Of a DNA stretch of 64,000 nt, positions 1 through 8,402 are shown in pieces. The first letter of the stretch is position 1, and the number at the start of each line of letters is the position of its first letter. The stretch is taken from NCBI GenBank assembly GCA_903923395.1, contig CAIXXM010000051.1, positions 1-64,000 of the forward strand, written 5' to 3'. The DNA comes from an uncultured Acidobacteriia bacterium (GTDB taxonomy: Bacteria > Acidobacteriota > Terriglobia > Bryobacterales > Bryobacteraceae). The notes below the pieces were generated by a model. It had not been told where the DNA came from. It saw nothing but the letters and a program-made list of their open reading frames with translations, and ran no database searches. The position numbers and the translations under genes were made by a program.

Positions 1-135
1 GGGTGCCGGCGCTGCTGCCGCGGCGTGCTGGTGGTCTTGCTGCCCGTAGAGTTCATTCGCGGAGAACGGGAACGCACAGGTGGTTCCAATGGCTCCGATA
101 ATCTTCAACGTATCGCGGCGTTCTTCGGTCTTCAT
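1..135 (-). CDS. Gluconate 2-dehydrogenase subunit 3-like protein (N-terminus only)
   Basis: The first 45 codons lie in the window and the gene runs off the left edge. The visible peptide begins MKTEERRDTLKIIGAIGTTC, followed by an Ala/His-rich stretch. That start resembles the exported small subunit (subunit 3) of membrane-bound GMC-type sugar dehydrogenases, which accompanies the flavoprotein subunit. The ATG overlaps the TGA of the upstream GMC oxidoreductase gene in an ATGA arrangement, so the two are probably translationally coupled. The partner identity supports the call more than the short peptide does. No catalytic residue can be assessed from this fragment. Confidence 0.7.
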   Translation of the reverse strand, partial: MKTEERRDTLKIIGAIGTTCAFPFSANELYGQQDHQHAAAAAPAP

Positions 136-1715
136 CCCAGTTCTCCCCTTTTTGCGATCCCGCCCAAATGATCCGCCAGTCTGGCGGCCAATGCCATGAT
201 TGTATGCGTTGGGTTCTTTTCCGAGGCGGAGGGAAAGACACTGCCATCCACCACGTAGAGATTTGGCACATCGTGTGATCGCAGGTTGCGGTCCACCACG
301 GAAGTCCGCTTGTCATTCCCCGCGCGGCAGCCGCCCAGTTCATGATTCGTGGCCGGGTTCTCCGCGACGGATAATATCTCCGCCCCGGCGGCCTTCGCAA
401 TATCCACCACCCACTTGGTCATGTCCTGAAACAGGGCTTTGTCATTTTCTTTCCAAACGACGCGGCGGCGGGTGAGTGGCAAACCGTAAGCGTCCTTCTT
501 ATCCCAGTCCAGGTCGACGTAGGAATCCGCATTCGGGATCATTTCGCCGTAGGGTGACATGACAACGAAGGCGGGATAGCGATCCTTGACGTTCTGCTTG
601 AAATCCCTGCCGAAACCCGGCAAACTGCGCGCCCAGCCCACGGCCCGCCGGTTTTGATAGTTGAACTGCACGCCAAAGCTGCGCGCATAATTCCGCTTCC
701 GGTTGTGCATGAAAGACGGGATATAGGCGTGGTCCAGATAGCCTTCATCGTTCACAGCAGGCTTGCCAATCAAGTCTTTCAGGAAGATCTGGACGCCGCC
801 GGTGAAGTGCGGAATGAAGTCTTTGCCGACGTGTCCGGAGGAGTTTGCCAGGCCATCCGGATACCGGCTGCTCTTCGACATAAGCAACAGAGAAGCCGAT
901 TGCGCGCATGCCGCTGCCACCACCACCGCACGGGCTTTCACTTCGCCCTGCGCCTTCGTCTTGCGGTTGAGATAGCGGACGCCGGTCACCCGGTTGGCAT
1001 CGGATATGGGGATTTCATACACCACAGAATCCGGCAGCAGCGTGAGCTTGCCGGTCTTCAGCGCCGGTACCATGTGGACGTCGTAAGAGTTGTACTTCGC
1101 CACCACATCGCAGCCCGCCATGCAGTTGCCGCAGAAGTGGCACGCAGGGCGCCCGGGGGTCCATTCGGTTCGGGGTGCGGGAATCGAGCGCGTGGCTTTG
1201 CGGACCGGAATAATTTTGACCCCAAGCTTGGCTGCGCCCCGCGCGATGATCTCATCGGAACACTTCATCGGAACAGGCGGCAGGAATTCGCCGTCGGGAA
1301 GATCTTCGAGGCCGTCACGCTGGCCGCAAACGCCCACTTCGCGCTCGATTTTCGTATACCAGGGGGCCATTTCCGCGTAATCGATGGGCCAGTTCTCTCC
1401 GGCGCCATCGTGATCTCTGCCCTTGAAATCCCGGGGCGACATCCGCCACGCCACGGCATTCCACAGCTGCGTCTTTCCGCCCAGGCCGCGCGATCGTTCT
1501 CCGTCAAAGCCCTCCACGCCAGGCTTCATGGTGGGGATGGAGCGGTTGGCAAATTGATACGGCATGCCGTGCGTATTGAATGCCGTGCGCGTATCTACCT
1601 TCGGGCCGCCTTCCAAGACCACCACGTCAGCGCCAAGCCGCGCCAGATGGGCGGATAGCGTACCTCCCGCGGCACCGGAACCGATGATCGCGACATCGTA
1701 AATCTTGTCAGCCAT
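132..1715 (-). CDS. GMC-family FAD-dependent oxidoreductase (gluconate/glucose dehydrogenase large-subunit type)
   Basis: This 527-residue flavoprotein is predicted to oxidise a sugar or sugar acid and pass electrons to a partner subunit. The N-terminus has the FAD-binding Rossmann motif GSGAAGG (about residues 12-18) followed by an acidic strand end (VVVLEGG). A Cys-rich segment CHFCGNCMAGC near residue 195 is typical of the gluconate-dehydrogenase-like branch. The C-terminus has the usual GMC block, with NHELGGCRAG, then NLYVVDGSVFPS and NPTHTIMALAARLADHL. The length fits the family. The gene precedes, and overlaps by 4 bp, the small-subunit gene at the left edge. A TAAGAT box ten bases before the ATG may be its -10 element. 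The substrate cannot be read from the sequence. Confidence 0.88.
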   Translation of the reverse strand: MADKIYDVAIIGSGAAGGTLSAHLARLGADVVVLEGGPKVDTRTAFNTHGMPYQFANRSIPTMKPGVEGFDGERSRGLGGKTQLWNAVAWRMSPRDFKGRDHDGAGENWPIDYAEMAPWYTKIEREVGVCGQRDGLEDLPDGEFLPPVPMKCSDEIIARGAAKLGVKIIPVRKATRSIPAPRTEWTPGRPACHFCGNCMAGCDVVAKYNSYDVHMVPALKTGKLTLLPDSVVYEIPISDANRVTGVRYLNRKTKAQGEVKARAVVVAAACAQSASLLLMSKSSRYPDGLANSSGHVGKDFIPHFTGGVQIFLKDLIGKPAVNDEGYLDHAYIPSFMHNRKRNYARSFGVQFNYQNRRAVGWARSLPGFGRDFKQNVKDRYPAFVVMSPYGEMIPNADSYVDLDWDKKDAYGLPLTRRRVVWKENDKALFQDMTKWVVDIAKAAGAEILSVAENPATNHELGGCRAGNDKRTSVVDRNLRSHDVPNLYVVDGSVFPSASEKNPTHTIMALAARLADHLGGIAKRGELG

Positions 1716-1748
1716 GCAGGTTGCGATCTTATCAAAACCGCGAGGGAG

Positions 1749-1754
1749 TATGAT
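1749..1754 (+). promoter_or_regulatory. Candidate -10 box giving a very short leader for the DJ-1 gene
   Basis: TATGAT ends 8 nt before the ATG at 1763 and there is no Shine-Dalgarno sequence between them. If transcription starts 6-8 nt after the box, the mRNA would be leaderless or nearly so. The same geometry recurs at several other genes in this window. No convincing -35 element is visible. Confidence 0.4.
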
Positions 1755-1762
1755 GGGGCGAA

Positions 1763-2311
1763 ATGAAGAATGTACTCGTTGTCACCGGCGACGCCGGAGA
1801 AGCTTATGAAGCCCTCTACGCTGTCCACCGCCTCCGCGAAGAAGGCCACAAGGCTGTGGTTGCCGCACCCTCCAAGAGGCGTCTCCACCTGGTGATGCAT
1901 GATTTCGAACCGGGCTGGGATACCTATGTGGAGCGCCCCGGCTATGGCATGGAAGCCGATATCGCCATTGCTGACGCTTCAGCCGCTGAATACGATGCGA
2001 TTCTGATCCTCGGCGGCCGCGCCCCGGAATATTTACGCAACAATGCGGCGCTGCTCGCTCTCACCAAAGAGTTCGCCGCGCAGGACAAGTGGCTGTTCTC
2101 CATCTGCCACGGCGTGCAGGTGCTGGCCGCGGCCGGCCTGACGCAGGGCAAGAAACTCACCTGCTACGAACATGTCCGCTTTGAAGCCGAGCAGGCCGGC
2201 GGTACGTATTGCACCGACGAAGCAGTCCGTGACGGCAAGTTGGTGACTGCGCAGACCTGGCAATCGCACCCGGAGTTCTACCGCGAAGTTATTGCATGTC
2301 TGGCTGCGTAG
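1763..2311 (+). CDS. DJ-1/PfpI-family protein
   Basis: This 182-residue protein has the class I glutamine-amidotransferase-like fold of the DJ-1/PfpI superfamily. Visible hallmarks are the first strand NVLVVTGDAGEAYE, the segment ILILGGRAPEYLR (residues 80-92), and the nucleophile elbow SICHGVQ with Cys115 next to His116. Family members act as glyoxalases, deglycases, chaperones or cysteine peptidases, and the sequence alone does not separate these. The gene is monocistronic, divergent from the GMC gene, and overlaps the end of the convergent O-antigen-ligase gene by 23 bp. It lacks a Shine-Dalgarno sequence. Confidence 0.85.
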   Translation: MKNVLVVTGDAGEAYEALYAVHRLREEGHKAVVAAPSKRRLHLVMHDFEPGWDTYVERPGYGMEADIAIADASAAEYDAILILGGRAPEYLRNNAALLALTKEFAAQDKWLFSICHGVQVLAAAGLTQGKKLTCYEHVRFEAEQAGGTYCTDEAVRDGKLVTAQTWQSHPEFYREVIACLAA

Positions 2312-3548
2312 TGCGGGCAACGGCGGTGTAGCCGAGGCAGAGAATCACCAGGAACATTGTCAGCACTTCAGAATCACCCAGGTTGTGCTCAAACACGCCG
2401 CTGACCATGGTGCCCAGCAAACAGGCCAGCGCGCCTTGCAGCAGGAACGCCTTATCACAGCGTTTGGATTTCAGTTTCCGCCAGGCACGCTGGAAGTCGA
2501 GCCCGGCCCAGGCGAAAGTCCACAGCAGGAAGAGCACAGCGGGGATGCCGCGCTCCGCCGCGTAGTGGATGTAGATGTTGTGCAGGTGTCCGTACCAGCC
2601 ATCGGGCAGCGGCCTTTGGATGTCTTTCGGGAGGTAGGAGAAGAAGACTTTCTCGTTCTTGATCTCCTCCGGCCCCACCCCAACCACTGGATTGGCCTTG
2701 ATCATTTCCCAGCCCGTCCGCCAGCACACAATTCTGTGCTCGTTGGAATCCGTTTGCTTCTTCGGCTTCACAATCGACCGGATACGTTCCTGCACCGGGG
2801 CCGGCGCCACGGCGACTGCTCCAGCCAGCAGCACTGGCACCAGCAGACTGGCTTTCCAGTTCCACACCGCCACGAGATACACGCCAGCCACCACACTGGC
2901 CACCCAGATGGACCGTGTATCACTCAGCACCAGGGCGAGGCCAACCACTCCGAGGCAGGGAATCCACAGCCACAACTGCTTTTTGACGTCTTTCGAAAAA
3001 AGAACAAATGCCAGCAGCAGAAGCAGCACATACAATTCCTGGCCGGAAAATGTCATCCAGTGGGACATAAAGCCCCGGATGCGGTCGGCGATATAGAAAT
3101 GATAAAAATCGACGCCGGCCTCTTTCGCCCCGGCCACTTTGCGGAGATATTGCACCAAACCCCGGCCCGCCGTCACTGTGCCGACCACCACCCAGGCCAG
3201 TGCCAGCCACTTGGCATGCTTCACCGTTCGGACTGCCGAGAAAACAATCAGCAGCATCAGGAACACCATCATCTTCCGCACCTGCGGCAACCCTGCTGAA
3301 GGTTCCGGCGAGAAAGCGAGAGAGACCAGCGTCCAGATCAAGAAGCAGCCCAGCGGCAAGGCCGCTCTAGGCCAGCGCAGGGGGATGCTGGAGAGTAACA
3401 GGAACCCCAGGGCCAGGGCCAGCAAAATCTGCGAGACCGCGATGGAAAGCAGGATGCCCACGGCGGATGCAATCGCCAGCAGGATCGCGAGAGGCTCAAA
3501 AAACCTCGCACTCCGAATTGTGGGTACTGTGAAAATATTGGCCGTCAA
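2289..3548 (-). CDS. O-antigen ligase (Wzy/WaaL)-like polytopic membrane protein
   Basis: This 419-residue protein is almost entirely hydrophobic, with about ten to twelve membrane segments and a large polar loop at about residues 240-330. Its SDTRSIW motif before the loop and the later HLHNIYIHYAAERG motif match the conserved Arg and His positions of the Wzy_C (O-antigen ligase/polymerase) family. Such proteins transfer or polymerise undecaprenyl-linked glycans on the periplasmic side. Here the neighbour is uppS, which makes the lipid carrier, but the genes are divergent. The start is a TTG with a GATACT box six bases upstream and no Shine-Dalgarno sequence. A later start is possible, since the N-terminal 15 residues are not diagnostic. 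Confidence 0.8.
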   Translation of the reverse strand: MTANIFTVPTIRSARFFEPLAILLAIASAVGILLSIAVSQILLALALGFLLLSSIPLRWPRAALPLGCFLIWTLVSLAFSPEPSAGLPQVRKMMVFLMLLIVFSAVRTVKHAKWLALAWVVVGTVTAGRGLVQYLRKVAGAKEAGVDFYHFYIADRIRGFMSHWMTFSGQELYVLLLLLAFVLFSKDVKKQLWLWIPCLGVVGLALVLSDTRSIWVASVVAGVYLVAVWNWKASLLVPVLLAGAVAVAPAPVQERIRSIVKPKKQTDSNEHRIVCWRTGWEMIKANPVVGVGPEEIKNEKVFFSYLPKDIQRPLPDGWYGHLHNIYIHYAAERGIPAVLFLLWTFAWAGLDFQRAWRKLKSKRCDKAFLLQGALACLLGTMVSGVFEHNLGDSEVLTMFLVILCLGYTAVARTTQPDMQ

Positions 3549-3633
3549 ACCGCCAGTATCGCAGGAATCCCCCGCCGGGATTCACTTTGTATTCCGCACC
3601 ACTTTGCGGCACGGTGTACGATGAAGGAACTGC

Positions 3634-4476
3634 ATGAAGTTACTGGAGTCCATCGCTCCCGGGGACCCGGATCACGAACTCGCGCTCGCACTCGACCCCC
3701 GCAAGCTCCCGTCGCATATCGCCATCATCATGGACGGCAATGGACGCTGGGCGAAACGCCGGGGAATGCCACGCGTTGCCGGTCACAGGGCAGGCGTCAA
3801 GGTAGTCCGCAATATCGTGGAAATCTGCGCCAATGCAGGCGTCCAGGCGTTGACTCTCTATGCTTTCTCTGCTGAGAACTGGAAGCGCCCCCGTTTTGAA
3901 GTCGAAATGTTGTGGCGTTTGCTGCGCTTCTACCTGCGGCATGAGATGGAAGACTTGCAGCGCAACAACATCCGTTTGCAGTCGAGCGGCAGAGTGGAAG
4001 AGCTTCCGGCAGTTGTGTATGAGGAACTCCGCGCCGCTGAGCGCGCCACCGCCCGCAACCGGGGCATGGTGCTCAACCTTGCGATTAACTACAGCTCCCG
4101 CTTTGAAATTGTGGATGCCGTGAACGCCCTCATCGACAAGGCCCGGCTCGAAGGCCGTCTGGACAGCCTGGTCGTGGATGAGGCCATGGTTTCCGCTCAA
4201 CTCTACACCGCCGGACTCCCCGAACCCGATCTTCTCATCCGCACCTCGGGTGAAATGCGCATCAGCAACTTCCTGCTGTGGCAGATCGCCTACGCGGAAC
4301 TCTATGTAACGGAGACCCTCTGGCCTGACTTCAACCGCACCGAACTACTGCGCGCACTGCTTGACTACCAGCGGCGGGAGCGCCGTTTCGGCGGCATTGG
4401 CGCAGCCGAACCTGCATCGGAATCTCCTTCCCGCGCGGAAGCGGACCTTGAGGAAATTGCCGTCTCCTTGACATGA
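3634..4476 (+). CDS. uppS: Isoprenyl transferase (undecaprenyl diphosphate synthase)
   Basis: Cis-prenyltransferase that condenses isopentenyl diphosphate onto farnesyl diphosphate to give the C55 lipid carrier for peptidoglycan and other glycans. The 280-residue protein carries HIAIIMDGNGRWAKRRG (about residues 29-45) with the catalytic Asp, the GHRAG and LYAFSAENWKRP motifs, and the C-terminal RTSGEMRISNFLLWQ block followed by WPDF. Length and motif order fit UppS. In the RTSGE block Met stands where Gln is usual, a mild variation. An AAGGAA Shine-Dalgarno sequence lies about five bases before the ATG. The last four bases overlap the start of cdsA (ATGA), a conserved pairing in lipid metabolism. 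Confidence 0.96.
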   Translation: MKLLESIAPGDPDHELALALDPRKLPSHIAIIMDGNGRWAKRRGMPRVAGHRAGVKVVRNIVEICANAGVQALTLYAFSAENWKRPRFEVEMLWRLLRFYLRHEMEDLQRNNIRLQSSGRVEELPAVVYEELRAAERATARNRGMVLNLAINYSSRFEIVDAVNALIDKARLEGRLDSLVVDEAMVSAQLYTAGLPEPDLLIRTSGEMRISNFLLWQIAYAELYVTETLWPDFNRTELLRALLDYQRRERRFGGIGAAEPASESPSRAEADLEEIAVSLT

Positions 4477-5228
4477 AGCGCGTTCTCACTGCAGCAGTCC
4501 TGATTCCAATCGTCCTCTACGCCGTTTTCTGGGCTCCCCACTGGATGTTCACCGTGGTCGTCTGTCTGGTGGCTGCGGCATGCTTCTTTGAATACGCGCA
4601 GATGACAAAGACTTTCGCGCCACTGGGATTTGCCGCGGGTGCTTGCCTGCTGTTTCTGCCGGACGCGCAATTGCCCCTTGTACTGACTCTCACCGCACTC
4701 GCCGGGCTTTGTATCCCACTGCCCGAAGATGACCTGCAGCCGGCGATTCTCCGTACCGCGATGCTCTTTCTGGGTGTGGTCTACGTTTTCGGAAGCTGGA
4801 AGACCGCGGTTGAACTGCATGCGCTGAGTCCGAACTGGCTGATTTTCTCTCTGGCCATCAACTGGATTGGCGACAGCGGCGCGTTCTACGTGGGCAAGAA
4901 CTTCGGGCGACGGAAACTCGCTCCGGTTGTCAGCCCCGGCAAGACCTGGGAGGGGACACTGGGCGGCGCGGCCTGCGCGGTGATCTTCGGCTGCTTCTTC
5001 ATTCCCTGGGCCATCCCGGGAACCGCGTGGTGGCTGGGAGGCATTCTGGCTCTGGTCGGCAATGCGGCCGGTCAACTGGGTGATCTTGCTGAATCCGCAC
5101 TCAAGCGCGGCGCAGGCGTGAAAGACTCCGGCAAGCTGCTGCCGGGCCATGGCGGCATGCTGGACCGTGTCGACAGCAGCATGTTCTCCATGCCAGTGGT
5201 GCTGGCTGCCTTGAAATTCTTACATTAA
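4473..5228 (+). CDS. cdsA: Phosphatidate cytidylyltransferase (CDP-diglyceride synthase)
   Basis: Integral membrane enzyme forming CDP-diacylglycerol from phosphatidate and CTP, the branch point of phospholipid synthesis. The 251-residue protein has several hydrophobic segments and ends with the full family signature, seen as SALKRGAGVKDS followed by LLPGHGGMLDRVDS (residues about 209-239). A second conserved block is SPGKTWEG. It starts inside the stop codon of uppS (ATGA overlap), so the pair is translationally coupled. It is slightly shorter than many homologues, mainly in the N-terminal membrane region. Confidence 0.95.
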   Translation: MKRVLTAAVLIPIVLYAVFWAPHWMFTVVVCLVAAACFFEYAQMTKTFAPLGFAAGACLLFLPDAQLPLVLTLTALAGLCIPLPEDDLQPAILRTAMLFLGVVYVFGSWKTAVELHALSPNWLIFSLAINWIGDSGAFYVGKNFGRRKLAPVVSPGKTWEGTLGGAACAVIFGCFFIPWAIPGTAWWLGGILALVGNAAGQLGDLAESALKRGAGVKDSGKLLPGHGGMLDRVDSSMFSMPVVLAALKFLH

Positions 5229-5255
5229 TCCCGGGTTTGGCACCATCCAAAGAGT

Positions 5256-6791
5256 TTGGGCCTCCGCAACCTCATCGTCGTACTGGGCGACCAGCTAAAC
5301 CAGGATTCCTCCGCCTTTGATGGTTTCGATCCAGACCAGGACCTCGTCTGGATGGCTGAGGTGGATTCCGAATCCACGCACATTTGGACGCACAAGATGC
5401 GGATCGCGCTGTTTCTTGCCGCGATGCGTCACTTCCGCGCGGAGTTGGAACGCGCCAGCCTGCGCGTGGAGTTCCGCCGGATCGATGACCCCCGAAATGC
5501 GCATAGCCTCGGCGTTGAACTGGAACGCTCCATCGCCGGGCTCAAGCCGCAGAAGGTGATCCTGACTGAACCAGGGGAACATCGTGTCCGCATCGAACTC
5601 GAAAATGCCTGCGTGGAAGCCCGGGTGCCCCTCGAAATCCGCCCGGACCGCCATTTTCTTTGCTCCGTGGAAAAATTCCGCAAGTGGGCGGAAGGCCGGA
5701 AGGAACTCCGTATGGAATTCTTCTACCGGGTGATGCGGGTGGATTACAACGTCTTGATGGAAGGTACGCAGCCCATCGGCGGCAAGTGGAATTATGATCC
5801 GGAAAACCGGGGAAGCTTTGGCAAGGCCGGCCCTCTGCATGTTCCTGCGCCGGTCACGTTTGCGCCGGATGCCATCACGGCGGAAGTCCTTCAACTGGTG
5901 AACAGCCGCTTCGCCACTCATCCGGGCTCCTGCGACGGCTTCGATTACCCTGTGACCCGTGAGCAGGCGCTGCTGGCTCTGGGGGATTTCATTGCGAACC
6001 GGCTGGCTGCTTTCGGCGAGTTCCAGGATGCGATGTGGACGGGCGAAGAACTGCTGTTCCATTCCCGCCTCTCCGCGGCTTTGAACCTGAAATTGCTGGA
6101 CCCCAGGGAGGTGATTCGCGCTGCTGTCCAAGCCTTCGAAGGTGGGCGGGCCAACCTTGCGGCGACAGAGGGATTCGTCCGTCAGATCCTCGGCTGGCGG
6201 GAATACGTCCGCGGCGTTTATTGGACCCTCATGCCGGAGTACGCCAGCCGGAACGGTTTGCAGGCACTCGAAAAGTTGCCGGGCTTCTTCTGGACCGGGG
6301 AGACGGACATGCGCTGTCTGGCTGAGGCCATTGGCCAGACCCTCCGCACCGGCTATGCCCATCACATCCAGCGTCTGATGGTCACCGGCCTCTTCGCGCT
6401 GCTCTACGGCGTGGACCCGAAAGAAGTGCACCAGTGGTACCTCTCGGTCTATGTGGATGCGGTCGAGTGGGTGGAACTTCCGAATACCCTCGGCATGTCT
6501 CAATACGCCGATGGCGGTGTGATGGCTTCGAAGCCTTACTGCGCCTCCGGCAAGTACATTCAGCGAATGAGCAACTATTGCGCCGGTTGCAAGTATGACC
6601 CTGCCGAAGCCACAGGTGCGAAGGCTTGCCCCTTCACTACACTCTACTGGGATTTCCTGCTCCGTCACGAACAGCGGCTGCAGAAGAACCAGCGTCTCAA
6701 AATGCAACTGCGCAATTTGGACCGTCTCGATGCCGGCCGGCGGAAGGCCATTCAAGTGCACGCGGCACAGGTCAGAGAAAGATACCAATGA
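5256..6791 (+). CDS. Fe-S-type cryptochrome/photolyase-related protein
   Basis: Predicted flavoprotein of the (6-4) photolyase / bacterial cryptochrome group (DPRP, PhrB-like) that repairs or senses UV damage with FAD and a [4Fe-4S] cluster. The 511-residue protein opens with the Rossmann-type antenna domain (NLIVVLGDQL) and continues into an all-helical FAD domain with VRQILGWREYVRG and NTLGMSQYADGG. Four cysteines match the cluster ligands of this group: Cys354 in MRCLAEAI, then Cys442, Cys445 and Cys458. The start is TTG, because no ATG or GTG lies suitably upstream. A purine-rich AAAGAG sits unusually close to it. The last four bases overlap the downstream SRPBCC gene, a pairing often seen with photolyases. 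Confidence 0.9.
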   Translation: MGLRNLIVVLGDQLNQDSSAFDGFDPDQDLVWMAEVDSESTHIWTHKMRIALFLAAMRHFRAELERASLRVEFRRIDDPRNAHSLGVELERSIAGLKPQKVILTEPGEHRVRIELENACVEARVPLEIRPDRHFLCSVEKFRKWAEGRKELRMEFFYRVMRVDYNVLMEGTQPIGGKWNYDPENRGSFGKAGPLHVPAPVTFAPDAITAEVLQLVNSRFATHPGSCDGFDYPVTREQALLALGDFIANRLAAFGEFQDAMWTGEELLFHSRLSAALNLKLLDPREVIRAAVQAFEGGRANLAATEGFVRQILGWREYVRGVYWTLMPEYASRNGLQALEKLPGFFWTGETDMRCLAEAIGQTLRTGYAHHIQRLMVTGLFALLYGVDPKEVHQWYLSVYVDAVEWVELPNTLGMSQYADGGVMASKPYCASGKYIQRMSNYCAGCKYDPAEATGAKACPFTTLYWDFLLRHEQRLQKNQRLKMQLRNLDRLDAGRRKAIQVHAAQVRERYQ

Positions 6792-7252
6792 AATATATCT
6801 ACGAACGGCGCATAAGAATTCCGGCCCCGGCCGCACAGGTCTTTGCCTGGCACGAGCGGGAGGACGCATTTTCGAAACTGATTCCGCCGGGCGAACCGGT
6901 GAAGCTGCTGGAACGCTCCGGCGGCATCCGCGATGGTGCGAAAACGGTTCTCCTCACAGGCCGGTGGCCGTTCCAACTGAAGTGGATTGCCATCCACGAC
7001 ACCTACGTTCCGGGGCGCCAATTCCGCGATGTGCAGCAATCCGGCCCCTTCAAGACCTGGGCACATACACATCAGGTGATGCCGGATGGGCTCGGTGCCT
7101 GCGTGCTGATTGACCACATTGAATATGAACTTCCGCTGGGAGCTTTGGGTGAAAAGTTTGGTGCCAAACTGGTCCGCCGCAAGCTGGATGCCATGTTTGA
7201 CTGGCGTCACCAGGTCACTTACAGGGAAAACGCGGAAGTTACTTCTCTTTAA
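6788..7252 (+). CDS. SRPBCC (START-like) family protein
   Basis: A 154-residue protein of the SRPBCC/polyketide-cyclase-like fold, which binds small hydrophobic ligands in a deep cavity. The N-terminal strand YIYERRIRIPAPAAQVFAWH is the typical beginning of the fold (strand, then 'pathway' helix). The C-terminal helix with RRKLDAMFDWRH is also typical. Its ATG overlaps the photolyase stop codon (ATGA), which fixes the start and suggests a linked function in light or DNA-damage response. The biochemical role is unknown. It overlaps the convergent serine hydrolase gene by 14 bp. Confidence 0.78.
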   Translation: MKYIYERRIRIPAPAAQVFAWHEREDAFSKLIPPGEPVKLLERSGGIRDGAKTVLLTGRWPFQLKWIAIHDTYVPGRQFRDVQQSGPFKTWAHTHQVMPDGLGACVLIDHIEYELPLGALGEKFGAKLVRRKLDAMFDWRHQVTYRENAEVTSL

Positions 7253-8390
7253 CGGCGCTGAGCACGCGCGTAATCACTTCCCGCGTGTCGAGGCGCTTGT
7301 TACTCCCCACGTTCCAAGCCGTGACCACGACAACGATGTCGTAATCCGGGAATACAAGCGGAAGTTGTCCCCCGAAGCCCGAACCGCCAAAAACCATGCG
7401 CGGATCGTCTTTCGAATAAGGATAAAGCCACCACTTGTAGCCGTATTTGGTTCCAGCAGCTTCGGACACGGTGATGGCCGGCGTGATGGAGGCCTTGACC
7501 CATGCCTCATCGAGCAACCGCTTGCCCTGCCACAGCCCCTTCTGCTGATAGAGGACCATGATCTTTGCCAGATCGTGCCGTTCCAGATAGAGTCCTCCTT
7601 CTGAATCCACCAGTCCGAAGGGAATCCGCTTCCAGTAGAAGTGCTCAATACCCAGCGGTGCAAACAGATACTTCGCCGCGTACTCTTCCATATCCTGTCC
7701 CGTTGCCGCAAAGAAGATATGAGCGAGCAGGGCACTGACTCCACTGCTGTAATTGAACTTTTCTCCCGGTTCGAGCGCCATGGGACGGTTGATCGTATAC
7801 CCGATCCAGTCATGGCTCGCTTCCATCCCGCTGGCGGAGTTATTCGGATCCGCATAAGGCAGAGATTCATTCCAGTCCAGTCCCGCGGTCATGGTGAGCA
7901 GATGGCGGATTGTCATGCGGCGCTTCCGGTCATCCACGTTCTTGACCTTTGTCATATCAAAGAACTGCAACACCGGAGTATCCAGGGAAGGGAATTCCTT
8001 GCGCGTCACGGCGACCCCAATCACCGCCGAGGCTACGGTCTTCGTTACGGACTGCAAAGTGTGAAGATTGCCGCCCTGATAATACGGATGCCACCAGGCA
8101 TTGAAGTAATTGAAAGGCCCTGAAAAATCGTGCGCATTCAGCGCGCCGGCTACCTTGGCCTGCGCTCCGTAGATGGCCCGGTAATCATGCGGATAGCTGC
8201 GGTCCAGCACCGTCTTGCCATGCCTGACGATCAGCAGACTATCCACATTCCCGTACTTGTCCCCGGCAATATCCTTGTCGAATTGCGCGAGCACGGCTCC
8301 GTCCATACCCTGGGAGGCAGGTGTTGCGGCTGGCCATGTCTGTGCTGTTGCGAAGACGGCCATGCTCAGGGCAAGTATTGGAAGCTTCAT
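7239..8390 (-). CDS. Exported serine hydrolase (beta-lactamase class C / esterase family)
   Basis: A 383-residue protein with an N-terminal signal peptide (MKLPILALSMAVFATAQ). The beta-lactamase fold is indicated by the SxxK catalytic motif in LQSVTKTV and a Tyr-centred second motif FNYSSG, where Ser replaces the usual Asn. GSGFGG lies in place of the KTG/HGG triad near the C-terminus. Family members include beta-lactamases, DD-peptidases and esterases, and the altered motifs argue for an esterase or peptidase more than an antibiotic-resistance enzyme. A TAATAT box lies nine bases before the ATG. The gene stands alone on the minus strand between the photolyase pair and the thiolase operon. 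Confidence 0.85.
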   Translation of the reverse strand: MKLPILALSMAVFATAQTWPAATPASQGMDGAVLAQFDKDIAGDKYGNVDSLLIVRHGKTVLDRSYPHDYRAIYGAQAKVAGALNAHDFSGPFNYFNAWWHPYYQGGNLHTLQSVTKTVASAVIGVAVTRKEFPSLDTPVLQFFDMTKVKNVDDRKRRMTIRHLLTMTAGLDWNESLPYADPNNSASGMEASHDWIGYTINRPMALEPGEKFNYSSGVSALLAHIFFAATGQDMEEYAAKYLFAPLGIEHFYWKRIPFGLVDSEGGLYLERHDLAKIMVLYQQKGLWQGKRLLDEAWVKASITPAITVSEAAGTKYGYKWWLYPYSKDDPRMVFGGSGFGGQLPLVFPDYDIVVVVTAWNVGSNKRLDTREVITRVLSAVKEK

Positions 8391-8402
8391 GTACTGGCTA
8401 TA

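Noticed and set aside
654-1658. A 334-codon plus-strand open frame
   Set aside because: It is antisense to the GMC oxidoreductase and rich in His and Arg, as typical of shadow frames.
5295-6869. A 524-codon open frame on the minus strand
   Set aside because: It lies antisense to the photolyase-like gene, whose product has clear domain motifs. Long antisense frames are expected in GC-rich coding DNA.
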